From Pelagibius litoralis (GTDB taxonomy: Bacteria; Pseudomonadota; Alphaproteobacteria; Kiloniellales; DSM-21159): a stretch of 64,000 nucleotides of DNA. This document shows positions 18,184-27,276 of the stretch, in pieces; positions within the stretch are counted from its first letter, which is position 1; each line of letters opens with the position of its first letter. The notes beneath the pieces are model-generated. The model ran no database searches. It was not told the origin of the DNA and saw nothing but the letters and a program-made list of their open reading frames with translations. The position numbers were made by a program, and so were the translations under genes. The stretch lies in contig JARFRB010000033.1 in assembly GCA_029287455.1 (NCBI GenBank), forward strand, positions 19,945 through 83,944, read 5' to 3'.

Positions 18184-19568
18184 GCGCCGATGCGAAGGCG
18201 TCTTCGCCTCGCTCCACAAGCACGGCCACCGAGGACTCGCGAGGTGCGGGGCGGCAGAGCCGCAAGGCGCTGATCGTTAGCTCAAGCTTCCCCTACCCCA
18301 AGGATATCGGGCGCAAGGTGATGCTCGGGGGCATGGTCGATTTCCTCGTCCAGGAACTTGGGCCGGAGAACGTCTGTTTCGCCTCCCTCTCCTCCACGCC
18401 GGACGCGACGCTGCCGGAGGTGGCATTCCGGGTGGCGCCAATCGATATAGGGCCCGCCTCGCGCCGGATCCTGGCCATGGTAGGCGGCTCCCTTTTGCTT
18501 CGCCGTCATGCGCTGCAGGAAATGGCGGTCTATTCCCCGAGGGCCAAGCGAGAACTGGCGGCCCTTACGCGATCCTGGCAGCCGGGCCTGGTGCTGCTGG
18601 ATACGCTCAGGATGGCGCCCTATGCATCGGCCTTTTCCCCTCGCCAGGCACGCCGCGTCCTCTATCTCGACGATCTTTATTCCGAGCGCTATTTGCGGAT
18701 TCTGGACTCGATGAAGCGCTTCCCGGACGCGGATATCGACGCCTTGGGGACCTTCGCCCGCTTCCTGCCCGCAGCACTCTCGCGCATGGCCAAGGACGGC
18801 TTTCTTGCCCGGCGCTTGCTTACCGGTGAGTCGAAGCTCATGGCAAAGCAGGAGGTACTGGCGCCAAGCCTCTTCGACGACGTTCTGCTGATCAGCGATC
18901 ATGAAGCGGAGAAACTGCGCCTGAAAACCGGGGCAACGAATATCCGGCGCATCAATCCACGGCTGAACGAGCCATCGCGCGTGGCCGCCCGGAGCTTTGA
19001 CGGCCGGCCCATCTTCGTGTTCCTGGGCAACTTCGATTATCCGGCCAACGCGCAGGCCTTACGGCACTTCCTAGCGAAGGTCATGCCCGGCGCGATCGAA
19101 CGCATTCCCGATCTGCAGCTCGAAGTCATCGGCAAGGGCGTTCCGCAAGATATTCTAAATCTTGGCGACTCCTTCGGGAAGCAGGTGCGCTTCCTGGGCT
19201 TCGTCCCCGACCTCGCCGGCGCCTTGGCCCGCGCAGCGGGAATGGTCGTTCCGCTTCTGATCGGCACCGGCGTCAAGCTAAAGACCATCGACGCGCTGGC
19301 GCACGGCCTGCCGATCATATCTACGCCGTTGGGGATCGAAGGGACGGTGCTGCGCGACGGCCTGGGTTGCCTAATTGCCGAGCGGCCCGAGGAGTTTCCC
19401 CCATTGATGGCACAGGCTTTGGATCCCGAAACCAATGCCCGGCTTTCCAACGACGCCCGACGAATCTTCGAAGCGGAATACTCGGCCGAAGCCCTGCAGG
19501 CATCCTACCGCGCGATCTTCATGGGCGGAGCGGCCTCCGAAGGTTCAGCGCCGAGCAGCTCCTCGTAG
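18180..19568 (+). CDS. Glycosyltransferase, GT4-like (family 1 fold)
   Basis: Cytoplasmic retaining-type glycosyltransferase that probably adds a sugar to the lipid-linked exopolysaccharide repeat unit. After a ~28-residue polar leader, the first Rossmann domain starts at KALIVSSSFPYPKDIGRK; the C-terminal GT-B domain has VFLGNFDYPANAQALRHF, VRFLGFVPDLAGALARA and the acceptor VPLLIGTGVKLKTIDALAHGLP with conserved Gly/Lys typical of GT4 enzymes. 462 residues. Its ATG overlaps the stop codon of the Wzc-like gene (ATGA), so translation is probably coupled. The 3' end overlaps the convergent glycosyltransferase gene by 64 nt. Donor and acceptor cannot be read from sequence. Confidence 0.88.
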   Translation: MSADAKASSPRSTSTATEDSRGAGRQSRKALIVSSSFPYPKDIGRKVMLGGMVDFLVQELGPENVCFASLSSTPDATLPEVAFRVAPIDIGPASRRILAMVGGSLLLRRHALQEMAVYSPRAKRELAALTRSWQPGLVLLDTLRMAPYASAFSPRQARRVLYLDDLYSERYLRILDSMKRFPDADIDALGTFARFLPAALSRMAKDGFLARRLLTGESKLMAKQEVLAPSLFDDVLLISDHEAEKLRLKTGATNIRRINPRLNEPSRVAARSFDGRPIFVFLGNFDYPANAQALRHFLAKVMPGAIERIPDLQLEVIGKGVPQDILNLGDSFGKQVRFLGFVPDLAGALARAAGMVVPLLIGTGVKLKTIDALAHGLPIISTPLGIEGTVLRDGLGCLIAERPEEFPPLMAQALDPETNARLSNDARRIFEAEYSAEALQASYRAIFMGGAASEGSAPSSSS

Positions 19569-20770
19569 AACCCCCACAAGGCGCGATCGAGCGATTCTTG
19601 ATCGAAGCCTTTCTCGACCGCCGCGCGCCCAGCCTTACCCATCCTGGGCAGCAGCGCGGGATCGTCCGCCAATGCCGCTAGGTGCCGCGCCAAGGCTCCG
19701 ACGTCGTGCTCCGGCGCCAGCAACCCGCTGACGCCGTCCTCCACCAACTCGGGAATCCCGCTGTGCCAGGTAGCGACGACCGGAAGCCCGCGGGCCATGG
19801 CTTCCATGATCGATACCGGTATGCCCTCGCGCTCGCCGTTCGACGCGGTCACGCTGGGATGGAAGAAAGCATGCGCGTCCTCGAGCACGCGCACGACCTC
19901 ATCGCGAGGCCGGGGCCCGAGAAACGCCACACTATCGGTAAGGCCGAGTTCGCGTGCCTGGGCGCGCAGCGCGCCCTCCAGCGGGCCATCGCCCACGATC
20001 GAGAAGCCAAGCGGGACGTCAGGCCGCTGTTCCCGGAGCATCGCGATCGCTTGAATCGCAACTTCAAGCCCCTTCTTCTCCGCAAGCCTGCAGACCGTGG
20101 CCAGACGCAAAGCCTCACCCGGCGCGCGCGCTCTCTCCTTGAAGGCGAATCTGCGGGTGTCGATGCCAACGTGGTGCACGCGCAGCTTTTCTTGTGGGCA
20201 GCCCATGTCGGCCAGCTTGCGCGACCAGAACTCGCTAATCGGCAAAAAGGCGTCGCCAAGCTCGAAAAGCCGCCGCAAAGGCTCGACACCGACGATGTCG
20301 TCAGCGCCATGCAAAGTCGCGACCAAGCGTCCTTCAATTAACCCGGCCTCCCGCAGGAAGGCCCCTCTCAAGGCGCAATCGCCGAAATGGCAATGTACGA
20401 TGTCGAACCGCCGGGACGCGGGCAAGGCTCCGGTCGCCGCGTAAAGCAGGTCAAGATTGGCCGCGGTTCTTCCCCAGCGACCCGCGTCGAGGGCCGCCAA
20501 TGCGGCCGGCAGGCGCCGCCGGAAAGCTGCCGACGCTAAGCGCTGCGCAAGCCCCGCCACCCGTGGCCATCGCCGCGCGGGCTGGCCCGAATACCATGTC
20601 TTTTCTCGCAAGCCGTAAGTCTCGATCTCGGGATGCACGGTCGATTCCGCACGCGGCCGGTGCGCGAGAACCGTGACCTCCGCTCCCCTGTCAAGCAGGC
20701 TCGTGACATGCGAAAGGATGAAGGTTTCCGAGAGCGCTGGAAACTCGCTCACAACGATTGCGATTTTCAT
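19505..20770 (-). CDS. Glycosyltransferase, GT4 family (WcaL/colanic-acid type)
   Basis: Predicted cytoplasmic glycosyltransferase of exopolysaccharide assembly. It opens with IAIVVSEFPALSETFI, the N-terminal pattern of the WcaL/AmsK-like branch, and has a donor-site domain with RLATVCRLAEKKGLEVAIQA, FSIVGDGPLEG and the EX7E block near EGIPVSIMEAMARGLPVVATWHSGIPELVEDG (about residues 315-345). 421 residues. Its start overlaps the stop of the upstream minus-strand glycosyltransferase by 4 nt (ATGA), so the two form a coupled pair transcribed opposite to the main operon. The last 64 nt are shared, in the other orientation, with the end of the plus-strand glycosyltransferase. Confidence 0.9.
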   Translation of the reverse strand: MKIAIVVSEFPALSETFILSHVTSLLDRGAEVTVLAHRPRAESTVHPEIETYGLREKTWYSGQPARRWPRVAGLAQRLASAAFRRRLPAALAALDAGRWGRTAANLDLLYAATGALPASRRFDIVHCHFGDCALRGAFLREAGLIEGRLVATLHGADDIVGVEPLRRLFELGDAFLPISEFWSRKLADMGCPQEKLRVHHVGIDTRRFAFKERARAPGEALRLATVCRLAEKKGLEVAIQAIAMLREQRPDVPLGFSIVGDGPLEGALRAQARELGLTDSVAFLGPRPRDEVVRVLEDAHAFFHPSVTASNGEREGIPVSIMEAMARGLPVVATWHSGIPELVEDGVSGLLAPEHDVGALARHLAALADDPALLPRMGKAGRAAVEKGFDQESLDRALWGFYEELLGAEPSEAAPPMKIAR

Positions 20771-22011
20771 CTTTCCGCCATGCTCTTCGTTCGCGGCGCA
20801 CCTTGAGCCGTCTGCGCGGCCTGGGGAGCGAGGGCCGAATAGAGGTCGATGTAGGCCGCCGCCATCCGCTCGCGGCCCCCACTCCGCGGAGCCGCCGCCG
20901 CACCTTGGGCAAGTTTCTCCCAGCTTTGCCGATCGCCCAGAAGGCCATTCAGAATCCCAGCAAGCTCCGACGGATTTTCGGGATCAAACGTCATCCCGCT
21001 TATGCCGGCCTCGATAAGTTCGGGAGCACCGCCACGCTTTGGCGCCAACACGGGAAGACCCCAGAAGCCCGCCTCGATAATCGTCATGCCAAGCGGTTCG
21101 TCCCAAAGGGATGGAACGACCAATAGATCGGTGCTCGCGAAGAAGTCCTCGGGCCGGGTCCAAGGAAGCCAGTCCACCGGCAGCCCCGCACCACGTGTTT
21201 TCAGCGCCGATAGATAGTCGTCGCTTCCACGCCCCGCTACACTAAGGCGCCACCCCTCCTTCGGCAGAGCGTGGCAGGCGTCGAGCAAGGTCTCGATTCC
21301 CTTCGTATGGTGCAGCCTGCCAAGGTATCCAAGCCGTATCGGCTCTTCGGAGCCCCGCGCTCGCCGCGGCGGCGCGTCGCCGGAGGTATGATCGGTGAGG
21401 ATTACGCGCCGCTCCGCCGCCTTGGCGAAGTATCCCGCATCAAGGTGCCTGTTGAGCACGAATTGGCTGATCCCAACCACGGCATCGACACCGTTCGAGG
21501 CCCAGCGTCGCCGCGACGTGGCGAGGCGGCACTCCGGGCACTGTGCCAGGCACCGGCGATCTCCCTTGAACATCGTGCCCCGGATACATAGCAGGCCGTA
21601 ATCCTGCAGGCTGTGCACAATCGGCAGCCCGAGCTGTCGGCAAGCCCCCCAGATGCCCGTGCCGAGACCGGTCAGGTTGCTGCTATGCACCAGGTCCGGT
21701 TCGAATTCGCCAATGAGCGCCGACAGGGATCGTGGCGCCTTGGGGTTAATCTCGCCAATGAGATGCCAGGCGACCTTGCGCCAAGCCGTCCGATTCGGCT
21801 GCAGCATCAAGTTGCCCATGGGATGGGCTTCAAGAAACCAGACCTTGAGCCCGGAAGATTCCTGGCGGGAATCCGCCGCGCCCTCCGCCAAGCTGGCGAC
21901 GCCGACCTCTAAGCCTTTCGCGAGGAGGCCTTCGGCCAAAGCATGCATCATGATCTCGGCGCCGCCGACCACATTTGGCGGAAAAAGGTTTGAAACCAAC
22001 AAGACACGCAT
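20767..22011 (-). CDS. Glycosyltransferase, GT4 family
   Basis: Predicted cytoplasmic GT-B glycosyltransferase. The N-terminus VLLVSNLFPPNVVGGAEIM is the standard acceptor-domain start, the middle has HSLQDYGLLC and a cysteine-rich segment CLAQCPEC typical of one GT4 subgroup, and the donor domain shows RLGYLGRLHHTKGIETLL and VVPSLWDEPLGMTIIEAGFWGLPVLAPKRGGAPELI. The frame is open to 22077, but the ATG at 22011 gives the canonical start; GGGAGA lies about 11 nt upstream. 414 residues. It is first of a two-gene minus-strand unit and divergent from the GT2 gene across a 346-bp promoter region. Confidence 0.9.
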   Translation of the reverse strand: MRVLLVSNLFPPNVVGGAEIMMHALAEGLLAKGLEVGVASLAEGAADSRQESSGLKVWFLEAHPMGNLMLQPNRTAWRKVAWHLIGEINPKAPRSLSALIGEFEPDLVHSSNLTGLGTGIWGACRQLGLPIVHSLQDYGLLCIRGTMFKGDRRCLAQCPECRLATSRRRWASNGVDAVVGISQFVLNRHLDAGYFAKAAERRVILTDHTSGDAPPRRARGSEEPIRLGYLGRLHHTKGIETLLDACHALPKEGWRLSVAGRGSDDYLSALKTRGAGLPVDWLPWTRPEDFFASTDLLVVPSLWDEPLGMTIIEAGFWGLPVLAPKRGGAPELIEAGISGMTFDPENPSELAGILNGLLGDRQSWEKLAQGAAAAPRSGGRERMAAAYIDLYSALAPQAAQTAQGAPRTKSMAER

Positions 22012-22357
22012 TGCCTGGGTGCTCTCCCGAATTCGGCTCAAATCCACCTGGTTCGAACGTCCGCCGCCAGAACTCAAAATCGAATCGAGAGATCACCACC
22101 CAAGCGCGCAAGCAGTGCTCAAACCCACTCGTTAATCAAGTAAAAGTGGCGGGCAAAGTCGTTGAGAACACTCGCTTGAACGCATTCTGAACACCATTAG
22201 CCAAGAGGAATGTCGCATACTCACATCGTAAGGATATAGCTCTAATGCGTGGACCCTATCCGATCCCCCAATTTTGACACTCATAAGCGGCTCACGGTTT
22301 TGGTGGCGGCGCGAACACTATTTCAGTAGACTATTCCTGGTCGCAATATAGCGCTGT
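22012..22357. other. Divergent promoter region between glycosyltransferase genes
   Basis: No gene is supported in these 346 bp. Base composition is more AT-rich than flanking coding DNA, consistent with two outward promoters. No sigma-54 motif with correct spacing or strong inverted repeat was found. Confidence 0.5.
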
Positions 22358-23395
22358 GTGCCTTCGAAAGACATTTGTGAAATGTTTAACAATGAAGTTT
22401 CAAGCGGCAGGCCACACGTCACGGCAGTGACGGTTTTTTACAATCGGTCAAAATACGTACCGGATTCTGTTGAGAGTCTTATTCAACAAGACTACCCGAA
22501 TTTGGAAATACTTCTTGTCGACGACGGGTCAACGGACGGCACGCTCGCGGCATTGCAGCGATACGCGCACGACCCGCGTGTTCGAATTCTGACGCAAGGT
22601 AACCGCGGCTTCACCATCGCGCTGAAGGACGCCATCGAGCAATCCAGCGGCGAGTTCATTGCGTTCCACGACGCCGGCGACGTATCCTATCCCACCCGCA
22701 TCACCCGCCAGGTCGAAGCGCTGATGGGCCATCCCAAAGCCGTTCTCTGCAGTTCCTTTGTGGATAACGAGGACAGCTACACGGGAAAGGTGACGATCCA
22801 CAAGCCGCGGATCGATTCGACACTGATTGAGACCCTGTTGCGCGACAACCCGTTCTACCACGGGGAAATGATGTACCGCAGGGACGCGTATGAGAAAGTC
22901 GGCGGATACCGCCGCTTCTTCCGTTTCTCGCAGGACTACGATCTCTGGCTGCGGATGAGCTTGCTGGGCGAAGCAGTGATCGTCCCGGAGGTCCTTTACC
23001 ACCGGCCTCTCATCCCGGGCTCCATCAGCATGGACCCCAAAAAGATTCTCCTGCAGACCCTGCTTGCCGAGTTCGCAAGGCAATGCCTTCTGGCCCGGCG
23101 TAGCGAAGGAATGGACATGCTGGACCGGCATGGCCCGGCCGGGGTTCTGCTGCGCCAGCGGTCCCCCAGAATCGCCAACAAACTGGCGGGCAAGGGAACG
23201 ATGCTGATGGTGAAAGGGCAGCAGGAATTCGGCGCGACGTTCTTGCGGGCAGCGCGCCAAGAATGCGTGACGCCGCGCACCTGGCTGCTATCGCACCTGA
23301 TCTGGCTCGAGCGCATCCCCTTCCTCTGGGAACACAGCATCGCGCCAATCCTGCATCACACCTATCTGCGGCGCTCGCGCCGGGAAGGCGCTTAA
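22358..23395 (+). CDS. Glycosyltransferase, GT2 family
   Basis: Inverting GT-A glycosyltransferase, probably acting on the exopolysaccharide repeat unit. Residues 22-130 contain VTAVTVFYNR, the nucleotide-binding LLVDDGSTDGT and FIAFHDAGDVSYPTR, in which the usual DxD is represented by HDAGD; the acceptor part has FYHGEMMYRRDAYEKVGGYR and FSQDYDLWLRMS, the ED-like catalytic block. 345 residues from a GTG; an ATG at 22382 would shorten it by eight and either start is possible because neither has a clear Shine-Dalgarno. The stop codon shares the palindromic TTAA with the stop codon of the convergent flippase gene. Confidence 0.9.
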   Translation: MPSKDICEMFNNEVSSGRPHVTAVTVFYNRSKYVPDSVESLIQQDYPNLEILLVDDGSTDGTLAALQRYAHDPRVRILTQGNRGFTIALKDAIEQSSGEFIAFHDAGDVSYPTRITRQVEALMGHPKAVLCSSFVDNEDSYTGKVTIHKPRIDSTLIETLLRDNPFYHGEMMYRRDAYEKVGGYRRFFRFSQDYDLWLRMSLLGEAVIVPEVLYHRPLIPGSISMDPKKILLQTLLAEFARQCLLARRSEGMDMLDRHGPAGVLLRQRSPRIANKLAGKGTMLMVKGQQEFGATFLRAARQECVTPRTWLLSHLIWLERIPFLWEHSIAPILHHTYLRRSRREGA

Positions 23396-24717
23396 GCCCC
23401 TTTGCCTGGGCGAATTTTCCGCAAGATATCGCCGAACAGTTCGCGCAGCTGCGTGACTGCAAGCTTGATGTCTTCCATGCGCGGAAACGTCATTTGAAGC
23501 AGTGAAACATCCCGCCCCCGACAGTAGAGAAGCACCAAGAGAAGACTTCCGCCCAGATAGCTGATCGTCGTAGCCATCCCCGCCCCTTCGCCTTGGTACC
23601 GGGGAATCAGGATAAAGTTGAGCGCTATGTTCCCTATCAGGGCGGGCACGGTGGCTATGACCGGATACCACGGCTTACCATCGCCGGTCAGAGCGGTTTG
23701 TACGATTTTGAAGACCGCGAACCCAGCAACTCCCGGAAGCATCCAGCGCAGCATGGGTGCGGTTCTGTCAAAGGCCGTCCCATAGACGATTTCAACCAGA
23801 TAGGGAGCCACTATGCCGATCCCAATGGCTGCACACACGCTCGCAAGCAAAGCCAGGCGCGTAATTTGGGGCACCAGTCTTGCAAACTGGCCCTTCGCCG
23901 TGTCGCGGGCCGTGCGCATCATGACGACAAGCCCGATTGCGCCGGGAATCTGCCAAAGCAGCTCGGCGATATTCACGGCCAGTGAATAAGCACCCGCTTC
24001 CTCTAGTGTGCTCATGCGTTCGAGCATCAGGACGTCGACTCGATAAAGCGCCGTCAGCAGGAAAACGGAGAACGACAAGGCAAGGCCGAGACGCAGCAGC
24101 AGCCCCACCACCGACCAATCTATCCGCCTGCCCCGCAAGGTAAGCCCCTGGCCGCGCAGCAAGACAAAGGCGACCCAGGCGAAACTGATCGCTTCGGCCA
24201 GCACCGCCCCCTCGACACCCATACCCAAGGCCCAGACAAACACGCCTATGAGGACAAGCCGCAGCGGGGGAACCATCCAAAGGCTGCGATTGAAACGGTC
24301 GAGCTGCGAGCGGCCCAGAAATATGCCGCGTGCGTAGGCGTGAACCATGTGGATCGAAAACAAGGCTGCCGCCAGAAACAGCAGTTGGGAAGAAAGCTCC
24401 GTTTCAACGATCAGCTGAATCAGACCGAGGATCAGCAGGTTCCCAACTGTGAGGGTGATGCAGAACAAGACCAGCAGCGCCGGCATCAATTCTTCTTCAG
24501 ACGCCTGCTTGCGCCCCAGCACGTAGACAATGGAACGGTTCGCTCCGAGATCGCATAGGGGAATCAGCATGTAGGGAATAGCCAGCAGCGCGGCCATGAG
24601 CCCCTTGCCCTCGGGGCCCAAAAGGCGCGCCAACACAATCCCGCCCAAGAAATTGAACAAGAAAGCGGCAACGGTGGATGACATGACGCTTACCGCGTCG
24701 CGGCGGAATCTACTCAT
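23392..24717 (-). CDS. Lipid-linked oligosaccharide flippase, Wzx-like
   Basis: Probable translocase that moves undecaprenyl-linked repeat units across the inner membrane. The 441-residue protein is a run of 12-14 hydrophobic segments with the MATE/MOP-flippase features FLFNFLGGIVLARLLGPEGKG at the start, GANRSIVYVLGR, and central MLERMSTLEEAGAYSLAVNIAELLW. A GTG at 24729 is also open; the ATG at 24717 has a G-rich Shine-Dalgarno (GGGGGAG) close upstream. It is downstream of the ArnT-like gene on the same strand with a short gap, so the two are probably co-transcribed. With the initiating transferase and Wzy-like protein it makes a Wzx/Wzy-dependent pathway plausible. Confidence 0.85.
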   Translation of the reverse strand: MSRFRRDAVSVMSSTVAAFLFNFLGGIVLARLLGPEGKGLMAALLAIPYMLIPLCDLGANRSIVYVLGRKQASEEELMPALLVLFCITLTVGNLLILGLIQLIVETELSSQLLFLAAALFSIHMVHAYARGIFLGRSQLDRFNRSLWMVPPLRLVLIGVFVWALGMGVEGAVLAEAISFAWVAFVLLRGQGLTLRGRRIDWSVVGLLLRLGLALSFSVFLLTALYRVDVLMLERMSTLEEAGAYSLAVNIAELLWQIPGAIGLVVMMRTARDTAKGQFARLVPQITRLALLASVCAAIGIGIVAPYLVEIVYGTAFDRTAPMLRWMLPGVAGFAVFKIVQTALTGDGKPWYPVIATVPALIGNIALNFILIPRYQGEGAGMATTISYLGGSLLLVLLYCRGRDVSLLQMTFPRMEDIKLAVTQLRELFGDILRKIRPGKGA

Positions 24718-24735
24718 CACTCCCCCCACATTTGG

Positions 24736-26451
24736 TCATTGCCTTTCAGAAGCCTGGCAACCAAGCGCCCCCTGCCCGGGTGCTAGGAAGAAAATGACCT
24801 TGCTGTTCGAAACGTGAGCGCCTTGATGATCGCTCAAATCGATTTCGACGGCCTCGAACCCATGGTCCTCAGCGTAGTCGGCGAACTGCTTTTCGGAGGC
24901 GATCTGGCTTCGGGTCAAGATTGCCTTGACATCATTCGCCTCAAGCCAATCGTAAACCTCTTCAGGCGCGAGACCGTTCAATACACGCAACCGCTCGGCG
25001 GGATAGATGTCGTTCACGCGAAAGAAGAAAGGCGCCGCCGCGAGTTCGGGAAAGATGTTGAACCCCGCATCGATCGCGTAGACGTTCAGCACCGTCGCCA
25101 CGCGGACCTCGCGGTCTTCCTCGCACAGCGGCGCGCGAAGATTCTCCCGTATCCGCGCCATCCTGCGGTCCGCCCAGAACTCGCCCGGCGCTTCAGCCAA
25201 GCGAAGCATCCGAAAATAGGCGCCCTTGTAGGTCGGCCACATGTCCACCGGGTTCCAGAGCGCGACCGCCAGGATGCCAGCGCAGACCGCGACGGTCCCC
25301 ACCCGGAACAGCCGAACGCCACGCTGTCCAACAGCGAACATCACTCCGCGCAATTCGGCGGCGCCCGCGGCGAATCCAAGCGCCAAAAAGGGCAAGAGCC
25401 CCGCCAGATACTGCGGGTGCTGCGGCCGCGGCATCAGGCAAAGCGGCAGCGCGAAGGCCAAGCCCAGAATCGCCAGTAAGAGGCCGCTGCCTTCCCGGTC
25501 ATCCGGCCCGGCAAGGCTCCTCCAGCCCGCAATGGCCACCCGCAGCGCCAGTCCACAGAGAAAGACAAGGAGAAGGAAAAGCGTGGTGCCGCCGATGATG
25601 AATTTCGCGGAACGGATCACCGTCCATCCCCACTCCGCGTGCTTGGGCTGAGCGCCCAGTCCGCGCGCGGCGGAGACGGGGTGGGAAGTCGCGTGAAACT
25701 CAGCCACGGAGAAGACGAAGTTCGACCAACTCTCTGACGCGAAAACCAAGATGGGAAGGACTCCGGCCAAGCCCCCGAGGCCAAGGGGAACGATTAGTAA
25801 GCCGATCCGGCGCGTCACTCGGAATTCGGGGGGCTGCAGCAGAAGAAACGCGGCGGCAACGGGAAACAGAAAAAAATAGGACTGCTTCGCGCCGGCGGCT
25901 ATCGCGATGCAAAGTCCACACAGGAACGCCACGCAAGCGCCCCAACCCGCGTCCCGCGGGCGGGACAGATACAACAGGCAGAGCGCGGCCAGCGTGCCCC
26001 ACGCAAGGCCCATCATGTCGTTGCGCAGCACCGATTGAGCCAAACTGATCATGACGCTTCCACTGACGGCGAAAACCGCGACAGCGCCCAGGAACCACGA
26101 GCGAGCCAAGTACACGCAGCCAATCCAAAGGCCTGTGTAAAAAAGGAGTGTCCAGACCAGGTTGAAATATCGCCCCGCCATGTAGGGCGAGGTCACGGGG
26201 ATAAGGTCGCTCCACCAGGACAACCCGATCGCGAAGTATGGCGTCTGGGAATAGATGAAGTCTCGATAGAACGCGAGCTCCGGCCACAGGTGCGAAGCCA
26301 CGATGTATTGGGATTCGTCATGGCTAGCGGTCGCGTGAAGACCGTAAGCCGACATGCAAAAGCACGTGAATGCGAACAGAAGAAAGCCTGAAGTGCGATC
26401 CAGTAGTTTCTCTCCCGGCGGAGGCGCAATCGCCAGTGCTGTCTCGTTCAT
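24736..26451 (-). CDS. ArnT/GT39-like polytopic membrane glycosyltransferase (putative)
   Basis: Multi-pass inner-membrane protein of 571 residues with about eleven helices in the first 400 residues and a ~150-residue periplasmic C-terminal domain, the architecture of GT-C lipid-linked-sugar transferases (ArnT/PMT and related). The first periplasmic loop has SHDESQYIVASHLWPE, where acidic residues could serve as the catalytic or metal-binding pair. It is not similar enough by eye to name a substrate. Start at ATG 26451 (a GTG at 26457 is open); AGG lies about 6 nt upstream. Located upstream of the flippase on the same strand, suggesting modification of the same polysaccharide. Confidence 0.7.
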   Translation of the reverse strand: MNETALAIAPPPGEKLLDRTSGFLLFAFTCFCMSAYGLHATASHDESQYIVASHLWPELAFYRDFIYSQTPYFAIGLSWWSDLIPVTSPYMAGRYFNLVWTLLFYTGLWIGCVYLARSWFLGAVAVFAVSGSVMISLAQSVLRNDMMGLAWGTLAALCLLYLSRPRDAGWGACVAFLCGLCIAIAAGAKQSYFFLFPVAAAFLLLQPPEFRVTRRIGLLIVPLGLGGLAGVLPILVFASESWSNFVFSVAEFHATSHPVSAARGLGAQPKHAEWGWTVIRSAKFIIGGTTLFLLLVFLCGLALRVAIAGWRSLAGPDDREGSGLLLAILGLAFALPLCLMPRPQHPQYLAGLLPFLALGFAAGAAELRGVMFAVGQRGVRLFRVGTVAVCAGILAVALWNPVDMWPTYKGAYFRMLRLAEAPGEFWADRRMARIRENLRAPLCEEDREVRVATVLNVYAIDAGFNIFPELAAAPFFFRVNDIYPAERLRVLNGLAPEEVYDWLEANDVKAILTRSQIASEKQFADYAEDHGFEAVEIDLSDHQGAHVSNSKVIFFLAPGQGALGCQASERQ

Positions 26452-27276
26452 GGGCACCTGGCCCCGCTGGGGCGGCGAGTTCCCTTTGTCTTCCGAATCC
26501 GCTCCCTGGTTCCACGCGATGGAGGGAGATTAGTCTCGTGCGAGCGGTTGTGAAAGCTATACACTTGATCGCGCGGGCCGTGGAGGAGCTATCAGGAGAA
26601 AACCCCCGAAACCCCGAGGCTCCCAAGTACCAAAGGCCCCTGGGAACCCAGACCCATCGCCCCCCCATATCCGGCCAGTGATCGGTTATCGCGATTTAGA
26701 CTCGCTTGGCGCGCCTCTTCCATACCTCCTTGAAGGCATCGATAAGCGCCATCGGGAGATGCGGGCAGCGTCACTCCGCCCTTTAGGGAGTAACTAAAAT
26801 GATTTGAATGAAGCGAAAGCGCCGCTGAACGCGAGGTTTCCCGGATTTTCTATTGCGGCCGAAAGTCACTTTGTCGAGAGCTCCCGCCCTTCCCCCAAAC
26901 GACTCTATAGGAGAGGGCGGTCACCGGACGCTCTACGTCCCCACGCCGATCTTCTGACGTTCGTGTACCTGTAATTCATTCTGATGCGCTTCTTGAACCG
27001 CATGAAGGGCCGTTGAGAGATCGAATAGACGCGCTTGAAGCAAATACCCGTCGGCGACATTCTCGAAGCCCTAAGGCGCTCGTAACTGCAATAATCCAGA
27101 TAAACGCCCGCCTCGTCAGCGCAAGAATCCACCCCTCTCCACCTCTAAGTCCAGCGCTTGTTTCTTGCTTATCCCCGCCGGTTTGATTATGACTCAGGTC
27201 ACAATTCGAGAACGCCTATCAAGATATGCAGAAATCGTCTTTTACACTGACAATTACTCGCAAAAGGGGCGTTTGA
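26452..27276. other. 825-bp intergenic region with degraded coding remnants
   Basis: No intact gene is supported. A minus-strand frame open from 27070 to a stop at 26933 reads like the C-terminal helix of a real protein (ADGYLLQARLFDLSTALHAV) but has no start codon, and another overlapping minus frame (27132-26905) reads as low-complexity Arg-rich text. The right end grades into the AT-rich start of the sugar dehydrogenase gene. Probably the scar of a lost gene plus promoters of two divergent genes. Confidence 0.4.

Noticed and set aside
26905..27132. 75-codon minus-strand gene
   Set aside because: Composition is unlike neighbours, no ribosome site, and another frame over the same DNA looks more protein-like; treated as remnant DNA.
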